Notes under the pieces: generated by a model
Databases searched by the model: none
What the model saw: the letters and a program-made list of their open reading frames with translations, nothing else
Told to the model about the DNA's origin: nothing
Made by a program: the position numbers and the translations under genes
Shown: positions 9,379-17,849 of the stretch, piece after piece
How the letters are laid out: every line of letters starts with the position of its first letter
Numbering within the stretch: position 1 is the stretch's first letter
Assembly: GCA_022565355.1 (NCBI GenBank)
Contig: JAIUMU010000006.1
Coordinates: 1-64,000, forward strand
Source: Idiomarina sp.
Lineage (GTDB): Bacteria; Pseudomonadota; Gammaproteobacteria; Enterobacterales; Alteromonadaceae
Reading direction: 5' to 3'
Length of the DNA stretch: 64,000 nucleotides

Positions 9379-12147
9379 CTAGAAGCGGTAGTTTGCGCTT
9401 AAACGATAGAAACGGCCCATCGTATCGTGGTTAAAGTGGTCCACATTCGCACTGGTGCCATAAGCAAAAGGTGCTTGGCGATCAAACAGGTTTTCAATGT
9501 TAAAGCGAAGGGTAAGTTTATCGCTCACATCATAACCAACCGTAGCGTTTACTTTGGTCCAGCTTGGTACCTTGCGGTCTGCACTAATGCCTAAGCGATC
9601 TAAATCAGCTTGGCGGAAGGCTTCGATATCATCATCATAACCGCTGGTATATTGCACCCGCACATTACCGAACCAATCTTCCCGACTCCAACGTAGGGTG
9701 TTCGTAAGTACTGTGCGCGGATAGCGGAAGCTGCCAGCAAGCTGCTCCGTTTCTGCGTTTTGCGAAAGTTGCCGATCAAACTTCAACAGGTGGGTTAAAT
9801 CCACCAGCCAAGTGAATTTAGCCACGCCATCTACATCAAAATAATGCGTATAGGTGGCATCAATACCGCGAGTTTTCTGGGTGCCAAGGTTTTCTAATTG
9901 TAAATGTACATCACCAGCTAAGCGGCTCGTTACCACACCTACGCCATTCTCATCACATTCCTCAAAACCAACACCTTGGCTAATCGTTGAAGGAAGTTCA
10001 CCACAGAAGCGTAAGCTCGGATCGGTTAAGCTGCGGCGCAGCATAAACTCACCATCTACACCTACGATATTGTTGTGCTCAAACTGCCAGTAATCCATGG
10101 TGAAGGTAACATCGCGGTTCGGGCTCCAAGCAAAACCAGCACTGAATGATTCTGAATCTTCCGCATCTAGATCTTCGTTACCAAATACTTTGGTAAGAAT
10201 GTTGGTTTCTACTTGGGTTTCGCCACAGTAGTTGCCACGAAATTCATCCTTACATTCTAAGTTAAATGAGCTAAGGGTAATTTCCGCGCCTACTTGGCTA
10301 AGCGAAGGAGCTCGGAACGATTGTGCCCACGATGCTCGAGTAATCAGGTTTTCAGTGGCTTCAAAGCGAATCCCAACTTTCGGATTAAACTCGCCACCGA
10401 AATCATCATAATGATCGTAACGGCCAGCAACTTGTGCGTTTAAGCGTTCGGTAATTGGAATAAATAGCTCGGCGAATGCGGCCCATTGGCTGCGGCTCGC
10501 CTCTGCACCGGTTGAACCAAAGCCGATTACGCCAGGGGTATAGTTATTCTCAAAGGTACCGCGGGCGAGCGGATCTGGGGTATCAGAAATCTCTTCCCGT
10601 CTTGCTTCAACACCTACAGCAGCGGAAAGCGTGCCGTTTGCCATTTCATACAAATCACCCGAGGTGCGGAAATCAATACCATATAATTTCGATTGGCCAT
10701 TGCGCGGTAATTGCTCTTCGAGCAAACCTAGCACTTGTGCAGAATTGGCTGCTTGGCCGCCAAACGGGTTGTACCATAAGCCATCCGAGTTGGGTGCGCA
10801 GTTCGTAGTACCGTCGGCACACAGCTCACCAAACAATGCTGCTGAGAAACGATCGCGATTATAAATTCCCGCTACAGCACGCTGTTCCGAGCTTGATTCC
10901 GAATAGGTACCCGCGGCCTCCCAAAACCAGCTACCCCAATTGCCTTCTAAGCCAGATACCAAACGATAGCTTTCACTTTCGTTGCTAATGGTACGGCCAA
11001 CCGGGAAACGTCCCCAACCACGAATTTCGCCAAGTGGTGCTTCACCGATAGAATCCCATAAATCCAAAAATCTATCGCGCAGCTCTGCTGGCATATCTGG
11101 ATGATCGAAGGCTACATCGAAGCCACTCCAAGGTGCTGCCGTAGAGTTACTGGTGGCTTTAGTATTCGAGTACATGAATTCGTTAAACCATGTTACCGAA
11201 TCAAATTGATGGGTAATCATAAAACCGGCACCCATCGATTCGAGTGCAGTATAGGTGGGCATTACGGCGTTCTGGTTATATTCACAGTACTCACCGAAAC
11301 CACCTACTTTACTTAGCTCGCTCGGGCAGGTTGCCTCTACATAATCGTCGTCATCAAAGAAACGAGTATTCCAGCTTGGGAAAATGCCTTGTTGGCTAGG
11401 GAAGAAACTGTTGGCAGTGCGTGAGCGATCTCTATCGAATAGGGGTTTGCGATCATAGTAATCGAAGAACAAGGTAACGTTGGTATCATCAAAATTCCGG
11501 CCAGCAATGATATTTAGATTAGTTTTGCCATCATCGGAGCTTGCTTCTGAGTTGCCGTAGCTAAGATTGATTTCTGCACCCTCAAAATCACGCTTTAATA
11601 CATAGTTAATAACACCGGCAATAGCATCGGCACCGTAAGTAGCGGAAGCGCCGGTTGCAAGAATATCAACTCGCTCGATAGCAGAGAGCGGAATAGAATT
11701 GATATCCACAAAGTTTTCGAAGTTGTTGGCGAATGAGCTACCGGTAACCCGGCGGCCGTTGATTAACGTAAGGGTGGAGGAGGCGCCTAAACCCCGTAAT
11801 GATGCGGCAGCTTGGCCAACTGGTGAATCGCCTTGTAATGCGCCGCTGGAGAAGGTTGAGAAGCTGCCTTCGCCGCCGCGGGTTTGGCCAACTTCACGCA
11901 GTAATTCACTTACGGTAGTTGCTGAAGAGTTACGAATTTCCTCTTCGCCAATGGTAATTAATGGCTGCGCGCCTTCGAGATCTACCCCGCGAATTTGCGA
12001 GCCGGTAATATAAATTCGTTCAACTTGTTCGGTTTGCTCAGTGTCTTGATCGGCGTCTGTTTCGTTTGCGAAAGCACTGCCCATGGCGAGGGTAAGTGCA
12101 GAGAGAGAAAAGCCCATCATAGGCATATAAAGTTTATGGTTCTTCAT
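9379..12147 (-). CDS. TonB-dependent outer-membrane receptor, cyanophycin-locus
   Basis: This 922-residue receptor has a signal peptide ending near ALTLAMGSAFA. A TonB-box-like VERIYITGSQIRG and the plug domain follow (LLREVGQTRGGEGS, SLRGLGASSTLTLINGRRV, VDILATGASATYGADAIAGVINYVLKRDF). A long 22-strand-type barrel ends in the C-terminal aromatic YRLSANYRF. The plug resembles the large receptor class common in marine Alteromonadales and Caulobacterales that imports peptides or oligosaccharides. The frame opens 36 codons earlier, but the ATG at 12147 gives a proper signal peptide. It is divergent from the cyanophycinase and upstream of the permease and dipeptidase genes, so the ligand could be a cyanophycin fragment. 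That ligand is inference. Confidence 0.88.
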   Translation of the reverse strand: MKNHKLYMPMMGFSLSALTLAMGSAFANETDADQDTEQTEQVERIYITGSQIRGVDLEGAQPLITIGEEEIRNSSATTVSELLREVGQTRGGEGSFSTFSSGALQGDSPVGQAAASLRGLGASSTLTLINGRRVTGSSFANNFENFVDINSIPLSAIERVDILATGASATYGADAIAGVINYVLKRDFEGAEINLSYGNSEASSDDGKTNLNIIAGRNFDDTNVTLFFDYYDRKPLFDRDRSRTANSFFPSQQGIFPSWNTRFFDDDDYVEATCPSELSKVGGFGEYCEYNQNAVMPTYTALESMGAGFMITHQFDSVTWFNEFMYSNTKATSNSTAAPWSGFDVAFDHPDMPAELRDRFLDLWDSIGEAPLGEIRGWGRFPVGRTISNESESYRLVSGLEGNWGSWFWEAAGTYSESSSEQRAVAGIYNRDRFSAALFGELCADGTTNCAPNSDGLWYNPFGGQAANSAQVLGLLEEQLPRNGQSKLYGIDFRTSGDLYEMANGTLSAAVGVEARREEISDTPDPLARGTFENNYTPGVIGFGSTGAEASRSQWAAFAELFIPITERLNAQVAGRYDHYDDFGGEFNPKVGIRFEATENLITRASWAQSFRAPSLSQVGAEITLSSFNLECKDEFRGNYCGETQVETNILTKVFGNEDLDAEDSESFSAGFAWSPNRDVTFTMDYWQFEHNNIVGVDGEFMLRRSLTDPSLRFCGELPSTISQGVGFEECDENGVGVVTSRLAGDVHLQLENLGTQKTRGIDATYTHYFDVDGVAKFTWLVDLTHLLKFDRQLSQNAETEQLAGSFRYPRTVLTNTLRWSREDWFGNVRVQYTSGYDDDIEAFRQADLDRLGISADRKVPSWTKVNATVGYDVSDKLTLRFNIENLFDRQAPFAYGTSANVDHFNHDTMGRFYRLSANYRF

Positions 12148-12614
12148 AGAAAAAACCCCATTGATGTTGTTTTTAGCTTGCGCAAATAGGCCGGGAATTC
12201 CGGAAAATTTGCGTGATTTGAGTGCTGTGCGTAAAGGGCGATTAGCGGTGAACAAAGGTTAATTGCGCGCTAAAACAGCATGCCAAATACAATGCAAAGC
12301 AAAGATCTTGAATGTTTAAACGTGCGAGATGTGCGAGCGTTGGGCACGAACAAACCGCGGCTAACTAAAAAGCTGCCGGGTTCTTATTCGTTCCACCACT
12401 CTGAGAGGTAATAACTCTGATAGTGATAGGTTGATAATCGAAGGGCTTTTTTCAACATAGGCTGTGAAAAGCTTTCGCTATCTCCAATCGTGGGTAAGTT
12501 GACAATGCGTAAGATTTAGCATTAGTTTTTAAAGGTGTCAACAAAAGTAAAAATTTTGTTATGCGTTTTTTCCACCCTATTTTTATCCGCCAAACCTTCG
12601 TTAAGGGGCTTGTT
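12148..12614 (+). promoter_or_regulatory. Divergent control region between TonB receptor and cyanophycinase
   Basis: This gap of 467 bp has no convincing gene. TTGACA at 12499-12504 is a good -35 pointing at the cyanophycinase, but the matching -10 region (around 12521-12527) is only a partial match. I found no full ArgR box. An AT-rich run at 12528-12560 precedes the start. Confidence 0.4.
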
Positions 12615-14339
12615 ATGAGGTTGTTTTCACGCCTAGGTATATTCGTTAAATTTATGATGATTGGGAGCTTTTTACCGATTTCGGCGGGTGCTCTTGCGGC
12701 CGATAAAAGTGCATCTAGCGATCTGGAAACGCGCTGGAATTTAATGTTAGTGGGCGGTTCAATGAATACCTGTTCGAGCATGTCTGCGCGAAACTGTGTG
12801 GATGCCGATTGGATTGATTCGGCGGCAATGCGGGTGCAAACCACGGTTACATTAAGTGAGCAGCGGATAGCGGCAATGTTGGCATCGCCGGTGTGGCAAG
12901 AACATACTGAGCGGAAGCAACAAGTAACGCGAGCAATACGTGGGATTTCGCGGCATTTTAATTACAATGAGGCCTCAATCGATGATTTTAGCCGCTATTT
13001 TCGTGAGGTATATCCGAATTTATGGCGCGATCTCAGCAACACCCAATGGTTAGTTATTCGTGACCATTTGCAAACAGCAGAAAAGGCCACGGTTTCTGAA
13101 GTCAGTAATTTATCATTAAGTAAGCAACCGCAAGGGGCGGAACTGTTTGCCACTTTTGCAGCACGCGCAAAGGAAATTGCTAAAAGCACTGAGCAAGAAC
13201 CATTAATCCTGGTGGTTACGGCTTCTGGGCGTGATAGTTTCGATGCGGTGGATTTCTATTTAAGTAGTTTCCGTGAGTTTGGCGTACGTGCCCAGTGGTT
13301 GCCGATTGATGCAGCCTTTGGCCACGCGGTTGCCAACGATCAATGTGCAGCGATAGCAGAGTATCGCGCTAAATATCAGCTGGCATTTGATCGCGAGCGC
13401 GTGTATCCATGGCTAGCTGAAGCGCAGCAAAAGGCGTGTGAAACCCCAAGCAAACTGCTGGAAATGGTGGCGAACGCGCAGGGATTATTCATAAATGGCG
13501 GCGATCAATCACTAACACGCCAAGCGTTTTACCAGCCAGATGGTACGCCGAGTGCGTGGCTTCGGTTATTGCAACAACGGGTTGCTGAGGGCGCTATGGT
13601 AGCCGGTGGCACCAGTGCCGGCACAGCCATTATGCCAGCGTTGGCAATGATCAGTAACGGTACCAGCCACGCTGCACTTACAGAAGGAGCGGTGGCAATG
13701 CCACTGCCACCAGCGGTGGATTGCGAGCGCGATAACTCCTGCGCGCCAGCGGGCTCGGCGAATAGTTTAACCTATCGAGCGGAGGGAGGAATCGGCTTGT
13801 TTCCGTTTGGTTTATTAGATACTCACTTCTCTGAACGTGGCAGGCAAGCACGGTTATTGCAGTTGTTGGTAGATACTGAGCAGCACTTAGCGGTAGGCGT
13901 TGATGAAACGACGGCTCTATTGGTAGATACGCGCTCGGGTGATTTTAAGGTGCAAGGTGCGCATGGGGTGTTTATGTTAAGCCATGCTAGTGCAGAATTA
14001 GCATCAGCCGAAGGTGATAAAAAGAGCATTACCGGCCGTTTTACGTATTTACGAAATGGCAGTAGTGGCACGTTCAGTGATGATGCTAACGCATTCACGA
14101 GCCTAAACTTTAATCCGCAACCGCAGGTAGATTCCGGGGCCAGTGGTAACGGTGATTTTCTCCGTGATCGGTCTATTAGCGCAGCATTATCGAGTTGTGG
14201 TGAAGATACGCCCTGGTATCAAGATCACGACCAGCAAGTAACCGTTTTATTGGCGGGAGATCAGCAAACCCATGTTGCTCATGCTGAATTGGCTTGTGAG
14301 GTAGCGTTAGGGGTTATTCACTTTCAAGTAAGTGAATAA
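12615..14339 (+). CDS. Secreted cyanophycinase (CphE-like, peptidase S51)
   Basis: This 574-residue protein starts at an ATG 8 nt after AAGGGG. The N-terminus is a signal peptide cleaved near ISAGALAA. The S51 core begins around residue 195 (PLILVVTASGRDSFDAVDFYL), has FINGGDQ at 292-298, and the nucleophile elbow GGTSAGTA with Ser334. The downstream motifs LLDTHFSERGRQARL and VGVDETTALLV are typical of cyanophycinases. Such enzymes cut the multi-L-arginyl-poly-L-aspartate backbone into beta-Asp-Arg dipeptides. The signal peptide places it outside the cytoplasm, so it would feed on foreign cyanophycin. About 165 residues between the signal peptide and the core are an unassigned extension. Secreted cyanophycinase is clear; exact substrate range is not. 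Confidence 0.9.
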   Translation: MRLFSRLGIFVKFMMIGSFLPISAGALAADKSASSDLETRWNLMLVGGSMNTCSSMSARNCVDADWIDSAAMRVQTTVTLSEQRIAAMLASPVWQEHTERKQQVTRAIRGISRHFNYNEASIDDFSRYFREVYPNLWRDLSNTQWLVIRDHLQTAEKATVSEVSNLSLSKQPQGAELFATFAARAKEIAKSTEQEPLILVVTASGRDSFDAVDFYLSSFREFGVRAQWLPIDAAFGHAVANDQCAAIAEYRAKYQLAFDRERVYPWLAEAQQKACETPSKLLEMVANAQGLFINGGDQSLTRQAFYQPDGTPSAWLRLLQQRVAEGAMVAGGTSAGTAIMPALAMISNGTSHAALTEGAVAMPLPPAVDCERDNSCAPAGSANSLTYRAEGGIGLFPFGLLDTHFSERGRQARLLQLLVDTEQHLAVGVDETTALLVDTRSGDFKVQGAHGVFMLSHASAELASAEGDKKSITGRFTYLRNGSSGTFSDDANAFTSLNFNPQPQVDSGASGNGDFLRDRSISAALSSCGEDTPWYQDHDQQVTVLLAGDQQTHVAHAELACEVALGVIHFQVSE

Positions 14340-14460
14340 CAATAGCGCTTGAGAACGTATATTTCCGGTAACAGTTGTTTGCTGGTAATTTGCCGCCGAA
14401 ATCTTGCAAACATTGCGGCTTTCGTTATACTGCCGCCGCTGCAGTGAAAAACTGACAGCA

Positions 14461-14564
14461 ATTACCAAAGGGGTGCCGCGCTTCGAAATTGGAAGCAAGG
14501 CTGAGATACAGATGTGAACTCTTTGTACCTGATCCGGTTAATACTGGCGTAGGGATTGGTAATC
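14461..14564 (+). ncRNA. TPP riboswitch (THI element)
   Basis: Conserved TPP-aptamer blocks appear in order: GGGGTGCC, GGCTGAGA, ACCTGATCCGGTTAATACTGGCGTAGGGA. The flanks ATTACCAA and TTGGTAAT close helix P1. It precedes a TonB receptor gene by 115 nt. The family binds thiamine pyrophosphate and lowers expression of thiamine synthesis or uptake genes. Confidence 0.97.
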
Positions 14565-14632
14565 AACTTTGCTACTAGTGCTATCGATAGTTGTTGTAAT
14601 TGATCATGCTAATACGCTCACCAATACGGCGC

Positions 14633-14677
14633 TTAACCGGATCTCATCTTTTAAAGCATTAACAAAAGAAGAGATCC
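14633..14677 (+). promoter_or_regulatory. Riboswitch expression platform: RBS-sequestering hairpin with anti-sequestor
   Basis: GGATCTC (14639-14645) and CTTTT (14648-14652) pair with AAAAG (14664-14668) and GAGATCC (14671-14677). This buries the AGAAGAGA ribosome site just before the ATG at 14680. TTAACCGGATC (14633-14643) is the exact reverse complement of GATCCGGTTAA (14531-14541) inside the aptamer. The two pairings are mutually exclusive, giving a ligand-off open state and a TPP-bound closed state. Confidence 0.85.
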
Positions 14678-14679
14678 TT

Positions 14680-16785
14680 ATGAAGTTTGCAAAACTTTCC
14701 ATCGCGGTTGCCGCGGCCTTATCCACAACCCTTGTTGTTCCGAGCACCAGTTTCGCTACCGAAGAGGCGATTGAACGCATTACTGTGCGTGGTGATTTCC
14801 GCAGCCGCGATATTGATGATGTTGCGGGCAGCATTTCCGTGCTGAGTGCGCACGATATTGAAAATCGCTCTGCCGCACATTTAGAAGAAGCATTAATGCT
14901 GGCGCCGAATGTAAATTTAGCTTCTGGCGCATCGCGCGCGAGCTTTTTACAAATTCGCGGTATCGGTGAGCGTAGCCAATTTGTAGATCCCATTAACCCT
15001 TCTGTGGGTTTGGTAATTGATGGCATCAATTACAGTGGCATTGGTGCTGCCGGAACCCTATTTGATATTGGCCAAGTAGAAGTATTTCGTGGGCCGCAAA
15101 GCACCCGTTTTGGTGCGGATGCTATGGCGGGTGTGGTGTATTTGCATAGTGCGGAACCTACCTACGCGCCAAGTGGCCAAGTAGAGGCAATGTGGGCGAA
15201 TTACAACTCGTATGCTGCTGGCGTGGCGTTCGGCAATCGCGTTACTGATACCTTCGCAGTGCGCGGCTCTCTATATTCCAATACCAGCGATGGGTTCACG
15301 GAAAATACCTTTCTAGAGCGCAAAGACACCCAAAATATTGATGAGCTTACCTTGCGTTTGAATGGCGTTTGGGAAGTAAGTGATGATTGGCAATTGCAGC
15401 TTACCTACCATCGCTTTGATATCGATAATGGCTACGATGCATTTAGTTTAGATCGCACGCGAGAAACCCTTTCTGATACTCCGGGCAGAGATACCTTAGA
15501 TAGCCACGCTGGCCGCATTGCGGCAACGTATTCAGGTGCAGAAAGCTTTGCTGTGCAATTGTTTGCGAGCTATTTAACGGCTGATTCAGAGTATAGCTAC
15601 GATGAAGATTGGGCTTTTGAAGGGATTCGCCCAGGTTGGGAATACAACTCGTTTGATGCGTACTTCCGTGAACGTGATCAGCTTGAGCTTGAAACCCGAG
15701 TGCTTTCGGCCGCTCCGGTAGAGTTTTTGGGCTATAGCACCGATTGGTTAGTGGGCGCTTACGTACAGCAACGCACACAAGACCTTAATCGTGAATATAC
15801 TTACTTAAGTGCACCATTTTCGAGCAGCTATGATTCTGATCGAACGGCTGCCTACGGTGAGCTACAACAGGAATTAAGCGATCGCCTACGGTTAACTTAT
15901 GGCGTGCGTTGGGAACGTTACGATAATGATTATGCCGATAGCCGCGGCATTGCTGCGAGCCCAACGGCAAGCGCTTGGGGCGGTCGTGCTAGCTTGGAAT
16001 ATAGCCTGGCGCCGCTGCAGCAAGTATACGCAACGGTAACCCGCGGCTTTAAGGCGGGTGGCGTAAATGGTGAAGCGCTCGGCCGCGTTGAAGATCGTAA
16101 TCTTGAAGATCATCGTGAGTTCTTAGAATCCCGCGCTACCTTTGCTCCGGAATACCTTACTAGCGCCGAAGTTGGCTACAAAGTATTTTTGCCTGAGCAA
16201 AGCTTGCGCTTGCATGTAAATGCTTTCTACAGCTGGCGTGATGATATGCAGGTGAATGCCTATGTAGAACGTGAAGGTGTATTTGTTACCTATACCGATA
16301 ACGCATCGGATGGTAAAAACTATGGTATTGAAGCGCAACTTGATTATGTGCCAACTGAGGCACTGCGTGTGTTCCTGAACCTAGGTTTATTACAAACGGA
16401 ATTCAATAACCTCTTGTTGCGTGATGGCACTAACCTTGCGGGCCGTGACCAAGCGCATGCACCGAATTATCAAGTAAACCTTGGCGGTGAGTGGTTGGTG
16501 CGCGAGAACTTAAGCTTGCGGGTAGAAATGGATGCGCGGGATAAGTTCTATTACTCGAACAGCCATGATATTCAATCTAGTAGCTACCAACTGTTGCACG
16601 CGCGTTTGAATTACCAAGTGCAAAACTGGGAGTTTAGCTTGTGGGCGCGGAATTTGTTGAACGAAGATTACACCACTCGTGGTTTCTTCTTCGGTAATGA
16701 CCCACGCAAAGAATATGCGCCAGAAAATTATGTGCAATATGGCGAGCCACGCCGTGTAGGTGTAACTGCTCGGTATCGTTTTTAA
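14680..16785 (+). CDS. TonB-dependent outer-membrane receptor for thiamine or precursors (TPP-regulated)
   Basis: This 701-residue receptor has a signal peptide (MKFAKLSIAVAAALSTTLVVPSTSFA) and a TonB box-like AIERITVRG. The plug contains LEEALMLAPNVNLASGASRASFLQIRGIGERS and IGQVEVFRGPQSTRFGADAMAGVVYLHS. The barrel ends in RRVGVTARYRF. The upstream frame of 37 codons runs through the riboswitch platform, so the ATG at 14680 is used. TPP-riboswitch control of TonB receptors is known in Alteromonadales and points to thiamine or a thiamine precursor as ligand. It is the first gene of a salvage operon with a thiamine-binding protein, a PnuC-like permease and a kinase. Confidence 0.92.
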   Translation: MKFAKLSIAVAAALSTTLVVPSTSFATEEAIERITVRGDFRSRDIDDVAGSISVLSAHDIENRSAAHLEEALMLAPNVNLASGASRASFLQIRGIGERSQFVDPINPSVGLVIDGINYSGIGAAGTLFDIGQVEVFRGPQSTRFGADAMAGVVYLHSAEPTYAPSGQVEAMWANYNSYAAGVAFGNRVTDTFAVRGSLYSNTSDGFTENTFLERKDTQNIDELTLRLNGVWEVSDDWQLQLTYHRFDIDNGYDAFSLDRTRETLSDTPGRDTLDSHAGRIAATYSGAESFAVQLFASYLTADSEYSYDEDWAFEGIRPGWEYNSFDAYFRERDQLELETRVLSAAPVEFLGYSTDWLVGAYVQQRTQDLNREYTYLSAPFSSSYDSDRTAAYGELQQELSDRLRLTYGVRWERYDNDYADSRGIAASPTASAWGGRASLEYSLAPLQQVYATVTRGFKAGGVNGEALGRVEDRNLEDHREFLESRATFAPEYLTSAEVGYKVFLPEQSLRLHVNAFYSWRDDMQVNAYVEREGVFVTYTDNASDGKNYGIEAQLDYVPTEALRVFLNLGLLQTEFNNLLLRDGTNLAGRDQAHAPNYQVNLGGEWLVRENLSLRVEMDARDKFYYSNSHDIQSSSYQLLHARLNYQVQNWEFSLWARNLLNEDYTTRGFFFGNDPRKEYAPENYVQYGEPRRVGVTARYRF

Positions 16786-16823
16786 TTTGCCGTTGTATTG
16801 TTACTCGTAATTTCCAGCAGTAT

Positions 16824-16860
16824 GGGCGAGGGCTAAGATGTGAGAGCTTAGTTCTCGCCC
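16824..16860 (+). promoter_or_regulatory. Intercistronic hairpin after the thiamine receptor gene
   Basis: GGGCGAGGGCTAAG and CTTAGTTCTCGCCC form a 14-bp stem with two G-U pairs and a 9-nt loop. The downstream AATTTCTTG is a poor T run, so it is more likely an attenuator or stabilising element than a full terminator. It would lower expression of the distal genes relative to the receptor. Confidence 0.55.
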
Positions 16861-16926
16861 AATTTCTTGCCCAGTTTTTCAGCAAAGGGCCAATTTGGGG
16901 TGAAAACCTAATTCGGAGATCAGAAT

Positions 16927-17181
16927 ATGCAATTATCAGCAGAAATCAGCTTGTACCCATTAGCGGATGAATATATCGGCGTAATTAAGGATTTCGTTGA
17001 ACGTTTGGCGACATACGAAGAAATTAGCGTAAATACCAACACTATGAGCACGCAGATTTTTGGTGAGTTTCGTACCGTAATGGCGATACTAACCGAAGAG
17101 CTTGAGCGCGTGTATCAGCATGTACCTTCACAAGTGTTGGTGTGCAAATTCATTAATCGCGATCTAAACCCAAATGGATAG
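16927..17181 (+). CDS. YkoF/MTH1187-like thiamine-binding protein
   Basis: This 84-residue protein starts MQLSAEISLYPLADEYIGVIKDFVERLATYE. It also has the pattern VNTNTMSTQIFGEF, which matches the thiamine-binding/DUF77 family (single ferredoxin-like domain, about 90-100 residues). The family binds thiamine or hydroxymethylpyrimidine in the cytoplasm. An AATTCGGAGATCAG ribosome site precedes it. Its 3' end overlaps the permease gene by 8 bp, showing translational coupling. Its position inside a TPP-riboswitch operon strongly supports a thiamine role. Whether it delivers thiamine to the kinase or buffers it is unknown. Confidence 0.8.
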   Translation: MQLSAEISLYPLADEYIGVIKDFVERLATYEEISVNTNTMSTQIFGEFRTVMAILTEELERVYQHVPSQVLVCKFINRDLNPNG

Positions 17182-17815
17182 TGTTTTAGAGCTACTCGCA
17201 CTTTCTTCTAATGCGGAGTTGTTGGCGGTTGCATTAGCAATCGCCTACGTAATTTTGGCGATTCGGCAAAGTTTATGGTGCTGGCCTGCAGCGGCCATTA
17301 GTGCCAGCATTTATACGGTGCTGTTTTTTACTGGCCGGCTGTACATGGAATCGGTGCTGCAAATTTTCTATGTGCTGATGGCAGGCTACGGCTATTGGAG
17401 CTGGCGCTACCGCACTGGCGCGCGTGCTTCAGCTGAACCGGGTAAGGCCTCCGCAGGCAGCGATATTCTGCAGCTACAGTGGCAATGGCACGCGAAGTGG
17501 TTTGTGATATTAAGCGTACTTAGTTTGCTTATCGGCACTGTGTTAGTGCGTTTTACTGATGCCGATATGGCTTACCTCGATACCTTTACTACGGTGTTTA
17601 GTTTCTTTGCAACCTTTCTTGTGGCTCGCAAGGTACTCGAGAACTGGTTATATTGGATTGTAATTGATGTAGTATATATAGGGTTATTTTGGGCAAAAGG
17701 GTTTCATGCTACCGCGCTACTTTTTGCCATTTATACTATTATGGCAGCCATTGGTTATTGGCGCTGGCGGCAAAGTATGCAGGAAACGCCGCAGCCTCAG
17801 GCCGGCTATAACTAG
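17174..17815 (+). CDS. PnuC-family permease, probably thiamine-specific (PnuT)
   Basis: This 213-residue protein has six to seven hydrophobic helices. It carries the PnuC-family signatures WPAAAISASIYTVLFFTGRLYMESVLQIFYVLMAGYGYWSWR and ENWLYWIVIDVVYIGLFWAKG. PnuC carriers are facilitators: nicotinamide-riboside members work with NadR, whereas PnuT members carry thiamine and rely on intracellular kinase trapping. The operon position behind a TPP riboswitch and before a kinase supports PnuT. The start overlaps the previous gene by 8 bp. I leave the symbol blank because no substrate-defining residue can be confirmed here. Confidence 0.88.
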   Translation: MDSVLELLALSSNAELLAVALAIAYVILAIRQSLWCWPAAAISASIYTVLFFTGRLYMESVLQIFYVLMAGYGYWSWRYRTGARASAEPGKASAGSDILQLQWQWHAKWFVILSVLSLLIGTVLVRFTDADMAYLDTFTTVFSFFATFLVARKVLENWLYWIVIDVVYIGLFWAKGFHATALLFAIYTIMAAIGYWRWRQSMQETPQPQAGYN

Positions 17816-17849
17816 GCTACTCATTCAATTTAACGAGGAACTATAATTT

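Noticed and set aside
12256-12614. ArgR operator in the cyanophycin control region
   Set aside because: Only a half-match (TGAATGTTTAAA) was seen; the full inverted repeat is missing.
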